Source of the DNA: Chromatiaceae bacterium
GTDB lineage: Bacteria; Pseudomonadota; Gammaproteobacteria; Chromatiales; Chromatiaceae
DNA: 64,000 nucleotides
Direction of reading: 5' to 3'
Assembly: GCA_025458165.1 (NCBI GenBank)
Contig: JALOTB010000011.1
Coordinates: 20,342-84,341, forward strand
Positions 56,076 to 64,000 of the stretch are shown piece by piece; positions within the stretch are counted from its first letter, which is position 1; each line of letters begins with the position of its first letter. The notes below the pieces were generated by a model. That model ran no database searches and was not told the DNA's origin. It was given only the letters and a program-made list of their open reading frames with translations. Made by a program: the position numbers and the translations under genes.

Positions 56076-58391
56076 TCAATCCTTCTTCGTCAGACTGAGA
56101 CCACGCTCGGGCCGTGAGAACTCGTGACAGGAGGCACAGTCGCGCTTCTTGTCCGCCACGTGCTTGGCGTGGACTCCGTCGAAGTCACGCTTCTCACGCT
56201 TGTTCTCGTGACATTGGCTGCAGATGCGGTCCATGTCGCCGTTCAGAGGTCCGGATCTGTTGGTGCCGATGACGACGCTGTCGCTTTGGCGCAGCTCATA
56301 GCCCAGGGTGCCTTTCAGATCGAGCCGCACCGGCCCGCCGCTCTTGCTTGCGTGGCAGGCGCCGCACTTGAGGGCGTTGTCCTCCGGCTCCACCCCGTGG
56401 TTGATGGTCTGGAAGGTGTGGACCGGGACCACCGACACCGAGTCGGTCGTGCTCATGTCGGAGGCGCGCGTCAGCCCCTCCTCGATTGCCCGGTCGTAGT
56501 CCCCGGTGCGGAAGAACTCGAACGTCGAGTGTGGGACCAGGGTGTTGGTGCGGTCGTTGCGCGCGAGCTTGCCCCAGTGCTCCTTCATCGGGTAGAGCTT
56601 GGCGTTGCTGTTGTTGACACCCAGGGTCATGTTGAGGGCACCGCTGCCGTCGATGATCGCGCTCGGGGCGCCGATCACGTAGGCGGGGTCGCCGGCGTCG
56701 AAGTTGTCGACCGAGCTGATCGCGAACTTCGAGTCGGCCGCGCTCGCCTTGAAGGGGGTCGCGATGCTCGCGACCAGCGGGATCGTCGGTATGCCGCGCA
56801 CATCGTCGCCCAGGTAGGACACCCTGCTCAGGCCGTCGAACCAGGCGTAGCTCGGGACCAGGTTCAGCGCGCCCTTCATCTCATTTGGAAGCCAGCCGCC
56901 GCGGCCGTTGCAGGCGGTCTGCGAGACGTGCGGATCCTGCCAGTCGCGCGCCACCTCGGTGGCGATCACCTTGCCGTAAGTCGGGATGTGGCAGGTCTGA
57001 CAGGCGACCTTGGCGGCGTGGGTGTCACGTTTGCCGCCCTCGTTCGTGCTGTAGTCGCCGTGCGGCCGGCTGCTGTGACACCCGGCGCTGTCGCAGGTGA
57101 AGCGCTCCGGCACGTCGTTCACCCGCAGATCCAGGCCGCGGCCGCGCACCCGATGGGCCCCGGCGCTGTGGCAGTCCGCGCAGGTCATGTTACGCCCCGC
57201 CGGACTCATGTGGTGATCGAGCGTCGTCGGCGGGCTGACCAGTGCGCTGGAGAGGTCGCCGCGCTTGGCCCCGTCCGCGCCCGCCGCACCGGCGTGGCAG
57301 TTGAGACACGAGCGCCGCGTGGTCCGATGCACGGCCCCCGCCGCCTCCAGCGCCGAGATGCTCATCTTGCGCGAGGTGGCGACGTCGAAGAGCAGGTCGT
57401 TGTTCGGGTCCGCCGGTACGAAGAGGAAGTCACCCTGCGCGCTGACGACGGGTAGGCCCTCGACCCCGTCACGCAGCACCGTGCTGCCGGGCGAGGCGAC
57501 CAGAAGATCGTTCTCGTCCAGGGCGACATTCAGCAGCTCGAAGGGTTCGAAGCCGCCGTCGGTCTCCGGATCGGGGTTGGGATAGCGCTTGTAGACCTCC
57601 TGGTGGCACATCATGCAATCGATGTTCGCCAACTCGGCGAGCTGTCCCGCCGGGTTGAGCGACTCGAGCTGCTCGGGGGTCTTGGGCCAACGGCCGTTGC
57701 CGACATGGCAGCCGGCGCAGGTGAAGCGCGGCGAGCTCTCGTGGGTGCCGCAGTACGTGTTGACGGCGATCAGCGAGTTGACGGCCGGCGCGCCGTTGCC
57801 CGCCGGGCCTTCCCCGGCGTTACCGTCGATGTTGGTGACGTAGTCGGTCGCCCCGTGCTGCTGGTAGTGCACGGAGCTGTGGATCTCGCGCGCCTGGCTC
57901 TCATGGCAGGCAACGCACACCTCGGGGCCGGTGTACGCGGTGATGCACTCCTCACTGTGGGCCGTTGCGGCGTCGCTCGGGATGGGACTGCACGCGATCG
58001 GGGACGGCGGGGGCGGCGGGTCGGTGTCGTCGCCGCCATTGACGCGGACGGTCGTGGTGCAGACCGCGCGCTTGCGCCTGCCGTCCGTCACCTCGAGGCT
58101 CACCGGGTAGGTCCCAGCGACCGGATATTGGACTTCGACCGCGCGCCTGTCGCTCGCGCTCGGTCTGCCCTGTTCAAAGGACCAGGCGTAGGTCCGCCGG
58201 TCCCTGCGAATGTCCTCGACGTTGGCGGACCAACTGACCGTTGCGCCAGCGTCCACGGTCGGGTTCTGGGGCTCGATGGTACAGCTTGGCTCGGCCGAGC
58301 CAACGGCTGGCCATGCGAGCACACCGAACAGCAGCGCGGGAATCGCGAGGATGCGGCGACAGAGCCGCCGACTTAGGTCTTGGTGTCTCAT
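56076..58391 (-). CDS. PKD-domain decahaem c-type cytochrome, octahaem tetrathionate reductase (OTR) family
   Basis: The protein has 771 residues from ATG 58391 (GGAG seven bases upstream), with a signal peptide (ILAIPALLFGVLAWPAVGSAEP). A PKD-like beta-sandwich (about 37-118) precedes a Pro linker. Haem motifs are CxxCH at 159, 225, 259, 362, 404, 464, 676, 724 and 752, plus CDSAGCH (CX4CH) at 433: ten sites. The stretches with SPRFTCAGCHVGNGRW, IDCMMCHQEVYKRY, RRSCLNCHAGAAGADGAKRGDLSS, MTCADCHSAGAH and KVACQTCHIPTYGK match the OTR family, whose Shewanella member reduces tetrathionate, nitrite and hydroxylamine in vitro. Residues 470-670 are haem-free. It is periplasmic; activity and direction here are unknown. 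It has its own terminator and CTTAAG boxes upstream. Confidence 0.88.
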   Translation of the reverse strand: MRHQDLSRRLCRRILAIPALLFGVLAWPAVGSAEPSCTIEPQNPTVDAGATVSWSANVEDIRRDRRTYAWSFEQGRPSASDRRAVEVQYPVAGTYPVSLEVTDGRRKRAVCTTTVRVNGGDDTDPPPPPSPIACSPIPSDAATAHSEECITAYTGPEVCVACHESQAREIHSSVHYQQHGATDYVTNIDGNAGEGPAGNGAPAVNSLIAVNTYCGTHESSPRFTCAGCHVGNGRWPKTPEQLESLNPAGQLAELANIDCMMCHQEVYKRYPNPDPETDGGFEPFELLNVALDENDLLVASPGSTVLRDGVEGLPVVSAQGDFLFVPADPNNDLLFDVATSRKMSISALEAAGAVHRTTRRSCLNCHAGAAGADGAKRGDLSSALVSPPTTLDHHMSPAGRNMTCADCHSAGAHRVRGRGLDLRVNDVPERFTCDSAGCHSSRPHGDYSTNEGGKRDTHAAKVACQTCHIPTYGKVIATEVARDWQDPHVSQTACNGRGGWLPNEMKGALNLVPSYAWFDGLSRVSYLGDDVRGIPTIPLVASIATPFKASAADSKFAISSVDNFDAGDPAYVIGAPSAIIDGSGALNMTLGVNNSNAKLYPMKEHWGKLARNDRTNTLVPHSTFEFFRTGDYDRAIEEGLTRASDMSTTDSVSVVPVHTFQTINHGVEPEDNALKCGACHASKSGGPVRLDLKGTLGYELRQSDSVVIGTNRSGPLNGDMDRICSQCHENKREKRDFDGVHAKHVADKKRDCASCHEFSRPERGLSLTKKD

Positions 58392-58670
58392 GAATCCACT
58401 CCCATTCTTCGTATCGATACCTGAGCGCCCCTCGGCCGGGGCCGCTCGGCCGGCGGCGCTGGGCTTGAGCCCGCGACCGCCTGTTGGGCCGTGCACAACA
58501 ACAGGTGCGCGGCGGTTGCGCGTCCTCCCTGCCGCGAGCGGCACCCGTTACCGCCCTGAGCGCGTCGCTTGCGGCGCCGCGCAGGCATCACAAAACCGGT
58601 CCTTCGGCCCGACATCGATACCCCTGTGTCCCGCCGGACCCTCCCGGGCAGGCACTCTAGCGAATACTGT

Positions 58671-58687
58671 CTTAAGAAGACCTTAAG
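58671..58687. promoter_or_regulatory. CTTAAG-N5-CTTAAG box 2
   Basis: CTTAAGAAGACCTTAAG, identical half-sites with N5 spacing. It lies 280 bases upstream of the cytochrome start, in the expected regulatory zone. Confidence 0.65.
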
Positions 58688-59033
58688 AGACCCGATAAAC
58701 CGAGGGGTCGTCTTTGCGGGAAGGCTTACGTGGGCGCAGCGCAGGCCCGCGGCCGGCGACGGCCAAGGGGCAGAAGGCGCTCAGGGCCGGCGCATCGACA
58801 AAGAAAAGGCCCCGGTGGAGAGGGACCGGAGCCATAAGGTTCGGGCCGCATCCCTGCCGCCCGACGGGGCCGAACTTGTCAGCGCAAGGCCCGTACCGGC
58901 CTCCCGGATCCGCTGCCCGAGGGGCGGCAGCCCCCTCGGCGGCGACCACCCGGATAGCCCCGGCACCCGCTCGGTTCACAGGCACGGCACGACCACGTAA
59001 CTGCCCCGCGCGGCGGACGTTAGCGCGGTCGAG

Positions 59034-59050
59034 CTTAAGAAATCCTTAAC
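59034..59050. promoter_or_regulatory. CTTAAG-N5-CTTAAC box 3
   Basis: CTTAAGAAATCCTTAAC, with one change in the second half-site. It lies about 640 bases upstream of the cytochrome and 760 bases upstream of the porin. Confidence 0.55.
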
Positions 59051-59711
59051 GCCCGGGCGCTCGCACGAGGAGGTGACCGGACGGCGCCTAACGCGGAGCC
59101 CGCTCATTTATTAGAAGGAGATGCTTGCGACCTCAAACGGCCGCCTTAGCGCCCGACTCCTCGGCTAGAGCGGGAAGGCCGGGATGGGGACAAGGGCCAC
59201 TTTGCGGCGCGCGACGGCCTCAGGCCCATTACCCCCCGCCTAAACCCCTTCCAGGGGGAGGGACTGTGTCGGCGAGGCCACCAATGGCCCCGCAGCGGCT
59301 TACTCCTCGACCGTCCTCACGCGCGGGGAAGGACCCAGCGGCTCAGCCGCTGACGGCAGCCGCGGGCCCCTCAACTCCTTCGCCCTTGCTTGGGGGAGGC
59401 CCGGACGGGGGCCGGGCCGATCGGGAGCGCCATGCCTTCGGCAGCGCGTCGCGCCCTCCGACCCCAGCCCCAGGGAGAAGGGAGCGGGACGCCCGTCAGC
59501 GCCGACACCCCCGTTCCAGCTCAGCGAGCCGAGCCGCGACGAATCGCGATCTAGCCGACCCCGCGGCCCCGTTGCCTGGGCGCTACACCCGGAGCTCGGG
59601 CCGGTGGCTTCGCGCTGGCTGTTCGCGTCGCAACGACAGGCTCGCAAGGATCAACCGTCTGTGCGAAACTTGCCACACCGGGACATTTTGTATCTTTTTT
59701 CAAAAAAACTG

Positions 59712-59740
59712 TTGCGTAATGCCCGGTGCTCGTCTATCAT
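59712..59740 (+). promoter_or_regulatory. sigma-70-type porin promoter
   Basis: TTGCGT (59712-59717) and TATCAT (59735-59740) are 17 bases apart, 69 bases before the porin ATG. T- and A-rich tracts just upstream (59689-59710) resemble an UP element. This fits a highly expressed outer-membrane protein. Confidence 0.6.
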
Positions 59741-59809
59741 TCTCCCCGCAAGACGCCCGTGCGTTACGTTTTTGCAGTTTTTGGTAAATCCACAACAGCG
59801 GAGTAATCC

Positions 59810-60847
59810 ATGAAGACCAAGCTCATCTCTCTGGCGGTCGCCGCCGCCCTGGTCGCCCCCGCCGCCGTCATGGCCGAGGCCACCTTGTACGGCAAGCTCA
59901 ACATGTCCATCGACTACTTCGATACCGACGGCGACTTCGACGGCTGGGCCATCAACAAGGGCCGCCTGGGCCGCGGTGAGGGCCGCGCCAACCGCATCGG
60001 CGTCAAGGGCTCCGAGGACCTGGGCAACGGCCTGAAGGCAATCTACCAGGTCGAGTTCGGCGTGCAGATGGCCGAGGAAAGCACCGGGAGCCCGATCAGG
60101 GGCGACAACAACATCACCATGCGTAACAGCTACGTCGGTCTCGCCAGCAACTTCGGCACCCTGCTGGTCGGCCGCCACGACACCCCGCTCAAGCTCTCCA
60201 CCGGCCGGCTCGACCTTTTCGCCGACACCGCCGCCGACTATAACGGCACCATCGGTTTCGACGATCTGCGCGTCGACAACGCGATCGCTTACATCAGCCC
60301 CAGCTTCGCCGGCTTCCAGTTCGCCGGCGCCGTGCACGCGGGTGGCGGATCAAGGGCCACCGGTGATTTCGGGAACCCGGACTCGGACAGCCTCGCCGAG
60401 GCCTACTCGCTGGCGATCACCTACAAGAACGGGCCCTTCTACGGCGGTGCAGCCTACGAGGAGCTCTCCAGTGACGTCATCGGCCCCGAGGGCAATGATC
60501 TCAACGACTACAGCAAGTGGCGCCTCGGCCTGGGCCTGCTCGACTGGAACGGCTTCACCCTCGCCGGTGTCTATGAGCAGCAGGACGACTTCTTGGGCTC
60601 CGATGCCGACGGCGATCTCTGGCAGATCTCCGCTGGCTATAAGTTCGGCAACAACATGATCAAGGGCTTCTACGGCGAGAACGACAACGATGCCGAAAAC
60701 CTCGATCGCGAGTCCTGGGGTGTCGGGTTCGACCACTACTTCTCCAAGCGGACCAGTGCGTACATCCTGTACACCGACGTCGACTACGACGCGGATCTGA
60801 ACAACGACTGGAGCGCGTTCTCCCTGGGCATGATGCACAGCTTCTAA
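59810..60847 (+). CDS. Gram-negative general porin
   Basis: The protein has 345 residues. The signal peptide (KLISLAVAAALVAPAAVMA) is followed by ATLYGKLNMSIDY, the first beta strand. The body alternates amphipathic strands (RIGVKGSEDLGNGLKAIYQVEFG, NSYVGLASNFGTLLVGRHDTPL, which leads to constriction loop L3) and ends in MMHSF, the C-terminal Phe signal for the BAM complex. It fits the Porin_4 type of trimeric 16-stranded channels. Acidic residues dominate the loops. A promoter and terminator of its own indicate monocistronic expression. Confidence 0.93.
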   Translation: MKTKLISLAVAAALVAPAAVMAEATLYGKLNMSIDYFDTDGDFDGWAINKGRLGRGEGRANRIGVKGSEDLGNGLKAIYQVEFGVQMAEESTGSPIRGDNNITMRNSYVGLASNFGTLLVGRHDTPLKLSTGRLDLFADTAADYNGTIGFDDLRVDNAIAYISPSFAGFQFAGAVHAGGGSRATGDFGNPDSDSLAEAYSLAITYKNGPFYGGAAYEELSSDVIGPEGNDLNDYSKWRLGLGLLDWNGFTLAGVYEQQDDFLGSDADGDLWQISAGYKFGNNMIKGFYGENDNDAENLDRESWGVGFDHYFSKRTSAYILYTDVDYDADLNNDWSAFSLGMMHSF

Positions 60848-60875
60848 GCCCGGCTTAGAATCCTGCTAGGACGCA

Positions 60876-60905
60876 AAACGGGGCCTTCGGGCCCCGTTTC
60901 TTTTT
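60876..60905 (+). terminator. intrinsic terminator of the porin gene
   Basis: AAACGGGGCC pairs perfectly with GGCCCCGTTT around a stable TTCG tetraloop, followed by CTTTTT. It lies 29 bases after the porin stop. Confidence 0.95.
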
Positions 60906-60988
60906 GGGGCGTCGGCGCATCCCGTCCCGTTTTCATTCCGCGCCGAGGCCCGTTATCCTGCCGCCGGGGATCTTCCAACGGGGTCGCA

Positions 60989-63844
60989 ATGGCGGGCATC
61001 GACGATCTGTCGGCTGGCGTAGCGGCGCGGCGAGCGGCCTGGCTGGCGGCCCTGGAGGACGCGGGGCTCGCGGCGCCGACGATCGAGGGCTATGCCGACG
61101 CGCTGGCGCGCGCCTTCGAGGCCAGCGACTACCTGGCCCAGGCGGCCATCCGGCACCCCGAGCTGCTGCCGCGCCTTGCGGCGGCGGGACGGCTGACAAG
61201 CCCAAGCCCGCCCGGAGACCTCGACCGGCGCCTCGCCGCCGCGCTCGCCGACGTCCCGGACGAGGCGTCGCTGGGCACGGCCCTGCGCCGCTTTCGCCGC
61301 ACGGAGATGGTGCGCATCATCTGGCGCGACCTGGGCGGGCTCGCGCCGCTCGTGGAGGTGCTGGAGGACCTGACCGCGCTGGCCGACGCCTGCGTCGCCC
61401 AGGCCCTGGAGCGGCTGCGCATCTGGGCGGAGACGGAGCTCGGCACACCGCGCGACGCGCACGGCCGGCCGCAACGCCTGGTGGTCCTCGGCATGGGCAA
61501 GCTGGGCGCGCGCGAGCTCAATCTGTCCTCTGACATCGACCTCATTTTCGCCTTTCCGGCGAGCGGGGCGACCGACGGGCCGCGGCCGATCGGCAACGAG
61601 CAGTTCTTCGTGCGCCTGGCGCGGCGGCTGGTGCAGGCACTCGACGCCCAGACCGCCGAGGGCTTCGTGTTCCGGGTCGACACCCGGCTGCGACCGTTCG
61701 GGGACGCCGGGCCGCTCGCCATGAGCTTCGGCGCCATGGAGGAGTACTACCAATCCCAGGCACGGCCTTGGGAGCGCTACGCGATGATCAAGGCGCGGGT
61801 GGTGGCGGGCGATGCCGAGGCCGGCGCGGACCTGATGGCAATGCTGCGCCCCTTCGTCTATCGGCGCTATCTCGACTTCAGCGCCATCGAGGCCCTGCGC
61901 GAGATGAAGGGGATGATCGCCCGGGAGCTGCAGCGCAAGGGGATGGCACACAACATCAAGCTCGGCCCCGGCGGCATCCGCGAGGTCGAGTTCATCGGCC
62001 AGGCCTTCCAGTTGATCCGCGGTGGGCGCGACCCCGATCTGCAGATCCGCCCCATCCTGCCGGTGCTGCGCCTGCTGGGACAGAAGGGGCTGATGCCCAG
62101 GTTCGCCGTCGACGAGCTCTCGCGCGCCTATGAGGTCTTGCGCCGGGTGGAGAACCGCATCCAAGCGTGGAAGGACCAGCAGACCCACCTGCTGCCCTCC
62201 GACGAGCTGGGGCGCCTGAGGCTCGCCCGCGCCATGGGCTTCGCCGACTGGGAGCGCTTCCTCGCTGTCCTCGACGAGCATCGCCGGCGCGTCCAGGGAC
62301 ACTTCGATCTGGTGTTTGCCTCGCCCCAGGCGGACGACGAGCGCCAGGCGGAGCCGCCGCTCGCTGCCCTTTGGGCGGGGCACACGGACGCGGAGCAGGC
62401 CTGCGCGGTGCTGGGTGACGCCGGATTCGCCGCGCCGAGGGCGGCCTACGAGCGCCTGCAGCACCTCCGCGAGGCAGCGGCGCGCAAGGGGCTGAGCACC
62501 CGCGGCGCCGAGCGGCTCGGGCAGCTCATCCCGCTCCTGCTTCAGGTCGTGGCCGCCTCCGGGCACCCCGACCTCGCGCTCAAGCGCGTGCTACCCCTGA
62601 TCGAATCGGTGTCACGCCGCACGGCCTATCTCGCCATGCTGCTGGAGCACCCGCTGGCACTGTCCCAGCTCGTGCGGCTGTCCGGGATGAGCCCCTGGAT
62701 CGCCGAGCAGCTCGGGCGTCAGCCCTTGCTGCTCGATGAGTTGCTCGACCCGCGGCGGCTCTTCGCGCCCCTGCGCCGGGCAGACCTGGAAGAGGAGCTG
62801 GACTCCCTGCTCGCCCCGGTCGAGGCCGAGGACCTGGAGCAACAGATGGAGCGCCTGCGCCAGTTCGCCCAGGGCAACCGGCTGCGGGTGGCGGCGGCGG
62901 ATCTGACCGGGGTGATCCCGCTGATGGTCGTGAGCGACTACCTCACCGAGATCGCGGAGGTGACGGTCCGGCGGGTGCTGCGCATCGCCTTCGACCACCT
63001 GGTCCGCCGGCATGGCCGGCCACCTGGCGTGGCGGCGGATGACCTCGGGTTCCTCGTGCTTGGCTACGGCAAGCTGGGCGGAATAGAGCTCGGCTACGGC
63101 TCGGACCTGGACCTGGTGTTCCTCCACGGCGGCAAATCGGTCAGCGCCATGACCGCTGGGCCGCATGCCATCTCCACCGAGCAGATCTACGCCCGGCTCG
63201 GCCAGCGCATGCTCCACATGATGACCACGCGCACCAACTCCGGCGCGCTCTACGAGATTGACATGCGCCTGCGCCCAGACGGCAACAAGGGGCTCCTCGT
63301 GCGCTCGTTCGACGCATTCGCGGCCTATCAATCCAAAGACGCCTGGACCTGGGAGCACCAGGCCCTGGTGCGCGCCCGCCCGATCGCGGGGGATGCGGCA
63401 CTCGCCGAGCACTTCGCCGCGGTGCGCCGCGAGATCCTCTGCCGCGAGCGCGACCCGCAGACCCTGCGCCGCGAGGTGCGCGAGATGCGTGCGCGCATGA
63501 GGCGCGAGCTGGACAAGGGCCGGGCCGGCCGCTTCGACCTCAAGCAAGGGCGCGGCGGTATTGCCGATATCGAGTTTATGGTTCAATACGCGGTCCTTCG
63601 GTGGGCCAGCGCGCACCCAGACCTGGCGGATTGGACCGACAACATCCGCCTGCTCGAGACCCTGTCCCGGCACGCACTTCTCCCAGGCGACGCCGCCGCA
63701 GAGCTGACCTTCGCCTACAAGGCCCTGCGCGCCGCGTATCATCGCAGCGCGCTCCAGGAGGAGCCGACCGTGGTCCCGGACGGCGAGCTGAGGGTCGAGC
63801 GCGAGCGGGTCGCCGAGCTCTGGAATCAGCTCATGGAGGGCTGA
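60989..63844 (+). CDS. glnE: bifunctional glutamine synthetase adenylyltransferase/deadenylase
   Basis: The protein has 951 residues, full GlnE length. Both nucleotidyltransferase domains are present: the N-terminal deadenylase with VVLGMGKLGARELNLSSDIDLIF, and the C-terminal adenylylase with LVLGYGKLGGIELGYGSDLDLVF. Regulatory helical domains lie between and after them. It adds or removes AMP on glutamine synthetase in response to PII and glutamine. ilvE follows 61 bases downstream, as in Pseudomonas and relatives. Confidence 0.95.
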   Translation: MAGIDDLSAGVAARRAAWLAALEDAGLAAPTIEGYADALARAFEASDYLAQAAIRHPELLPRLAAAGRLTSPSPPGDLDRRLAAALADVPDEASLGTALRRFRRTEMVRIIWRDLGGLAPLVEVLEDLTALADACVAQALERLRIWAETELGTPRDAHGRPQRLVVLGMGKLGARELNLSSDIDLIFAFPASGATDGPRPIGNEQFFVRLARRLVQALDAQTAEGFVFRVDTRLRPFGDAGPLAMSFGAMEEYYQSQARPWERYAMIKARVVAGDAEAGADLMAMLRPFVYRRYLDFSAIEALREMKGMIARELQRKGMAHNIKLGPGGIREVEFIGQAFQLIRGGRDPDLQIRPILPVLRLLGQKGLMPRFAVDELSRAYEVLRRVENRIQAWKDQQTHLLPSDELGRLRLARAMGFADWERFLAVLDEHRRRVQGHFDLVFASPQADDERQAEPPLAALWAGHTDAEQACAVLGDAGFAAPRAAYERLQHLREAAARKGLSTRGAERLGQLIPLLLQVVAASGHPDLALKRVLPLIESVSRRTAYLAMLLEHPLALSQLVRLSGMSPWIAEQLGRQPLLLDELLDPRRLFAPLRRADLEEELDSLLAPVEAEDLEQQMERLRQFAQGNRLRVAAADLTGVIPLMVVSDYLTEIAEVTVRRVLRIAFDHLVRRHGRPPGVAADDLGFLVLGYGKLGGIELGYGSDLDLVFLHGGKSVSAMTAGPHAISTEQIYARLGQRMLHMMTTRTNSGALYEIDMRLRPDGNKGLLVRSFDAFAAYQSKDAWTWEHQALVRARPIAGDAALAEHFAAVRREILCRERDPQTLRREVREMRARMRRELDKGRAGRFDLKQGRGGIADIEFMVQYAVLRWASAHPDLADWTDNIRLLETLSRHALLPGDAAAELTFAYKALRAAYHRSALQEEPTVVPDGELRVERERVAELWNQLMEG

Positions 63845-63905
63845 CCCGGTGGCGCTGGTACACGATTTTCCGGGGTGAAGACCCCGCGGCGATGGGGAGC
63901 AAACC

Positions 63906-64000
63906 ATGACCACGATGGCGGACCGTGACGGCCTGATCTGGCTCGACGGGGAGCTGGTGCCCTGGCGCGAGGCCAAGACCCACGTCCTCACCCACACCCT
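63906..64000 (+). CDS. ilvE: branched-chain amino acid aminotransferase, N-terminus (cut by window end)
   Basis: Only 31 codons are present from ATG 63906, with GGGGAGC upstream. The sequence [25 protein letters not shown] matches the start of IlvE (class IV PLP aminotransferase). The active-site Lys lies beyond the window. The position after glnE supports the call. Confidence 0.85.
   Translation, partial: MTTMADRDGLIWLDGELVPWREAKTHVLTHT

Larger units (their letters stand above)
58392..59711. other. 1.3-kb non-coding region upstream of the cytochrome and porin genes
   Basis: No believable gene is present. It holds two CTTAAG boxes, a strong AGAAGGAG-like ribosome site at about 59112-59118 leading only to a 15-codon frame, and GC-rich palindromic patches (for example CCCCTTCCAGGGGGAGGG near 59247, and a CAGCGGCTCAGCCGCTG stem near 59337). 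The end becomes AT-rich with T and A tracts before the porin. It must contain the promoters of both divergent genes. An RNA gene is possible but unsupported. Confidence 0.45.

Noticed and set aside
58392..58544. Earlier start of the cytochrome gene at 58544
   Set aside because: It would add 51 residues in front of a clear signal peptide. The start at 58391 has a proper ribosome site.
59125..59787. 220-codon frame with a CETCH motif and a nearby ribosome-like site
   Set aside because: Pro/Arg/Ala-rich composition, no signal peptide, a single chance CxxCH, and it runs through the porin promoter.

Overview
The window looks like chromosomal DNA from a GC-rich gammaproteobacterium, most plausibly of the Chromatiales (purple sulfur bacteria and relatives). 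This is inferred from gene content: a dissimilatory-type ATP sulfurylase, an octahaem-tetrathionate-reductase-like multihaem cytochrome, a DUF1631 protein, a folate-binding YgfZ, and gammaproteobacterial gene pairs (prfB-lysS, zapD-yacG, yebC-ruvC-ruvA, glnE-ilvE). No phage, plasmid, integron or CRISPR locus is visible.

Layout. 1-8.4 kb: the end of an EAL protein, a secreted metallophosphoesterase, parC, an O-acetylhomoserine sulfhydrylase, a pentapeptide-repeat protein and sat. 8.4-19.1 kb: a 72-residue protein with a DUF1631 protein, a lytic transglycosylase, a Nudix hydrolase, a Tat-type DUF882 protein, an SMC-like membrane ATPase with a small partner, an RNase II family enzyme and ygfZ. 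19.1-25.4 kb: lysS and prfB (with an intact programmed +1 frameshift), a REP-associated tyrosine transposase (RAYT), a cupin, a PHA-system protein and a FimX-like degenerate GGDEF-EAL response regulator. 25.5-34.8 kb: pyruvate phosphate dikinase with a damaged 3' end, valS, a PD-(D/E)XK-like protein, a DegQ protease, ispB and tRNA-Pro(CGG). 34.9-44.4 kb: a TldD/TldE pair, FKBP, a lipoprotein HtrA, lspA, two divergent Gly-rich exported proteins, a FimT/GspH pseudopilin and a MotA/ExbB plus OmpA/MotB-like proton-channel pair. 44.4-51.5 kb: a frameshifted methyltransferase, ruvA-ruvC-yebC, an AMP/thymidine phosphorylase-like enzyme with Usp and DUF302 proteins, and zapD-yacG. 51.6-60.9 kb: a regulatory and respiratory island with a lone receiver, a NarL-type regulator, a cytoplasmic PAS histidine kinase, a PKD-containing decahaem cytochrome of the OTR family and a porin. 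61-64 kb: glnE and the start of ilvE.

The most unusual signal is a dispersed repeat found four times (6319-6483, 7881-8168, 15931-16076, 42165-42286). Each copy is an ordered chain of up to five hairpins whose arms differ in sequence between copies but stay base-paired. Three copies sit on, or within two bases of, a neighbouring gene's stop codon. One copy supplies the stop of sat, and one has replaced the natural C-terminus of the MotB-like protein. A RAYT gene in the same window is a plausible but unproven mobiliser. A second signal is a CTTAAG-N5-CTTAAG box occurring three times, all around the cytochrome and histidine kinase locus. Two genes (ppdK and the methyltransferase) carry short out-of-frame deletions near their 3' ends; in ppdK this removes the catalytic cysteine region.
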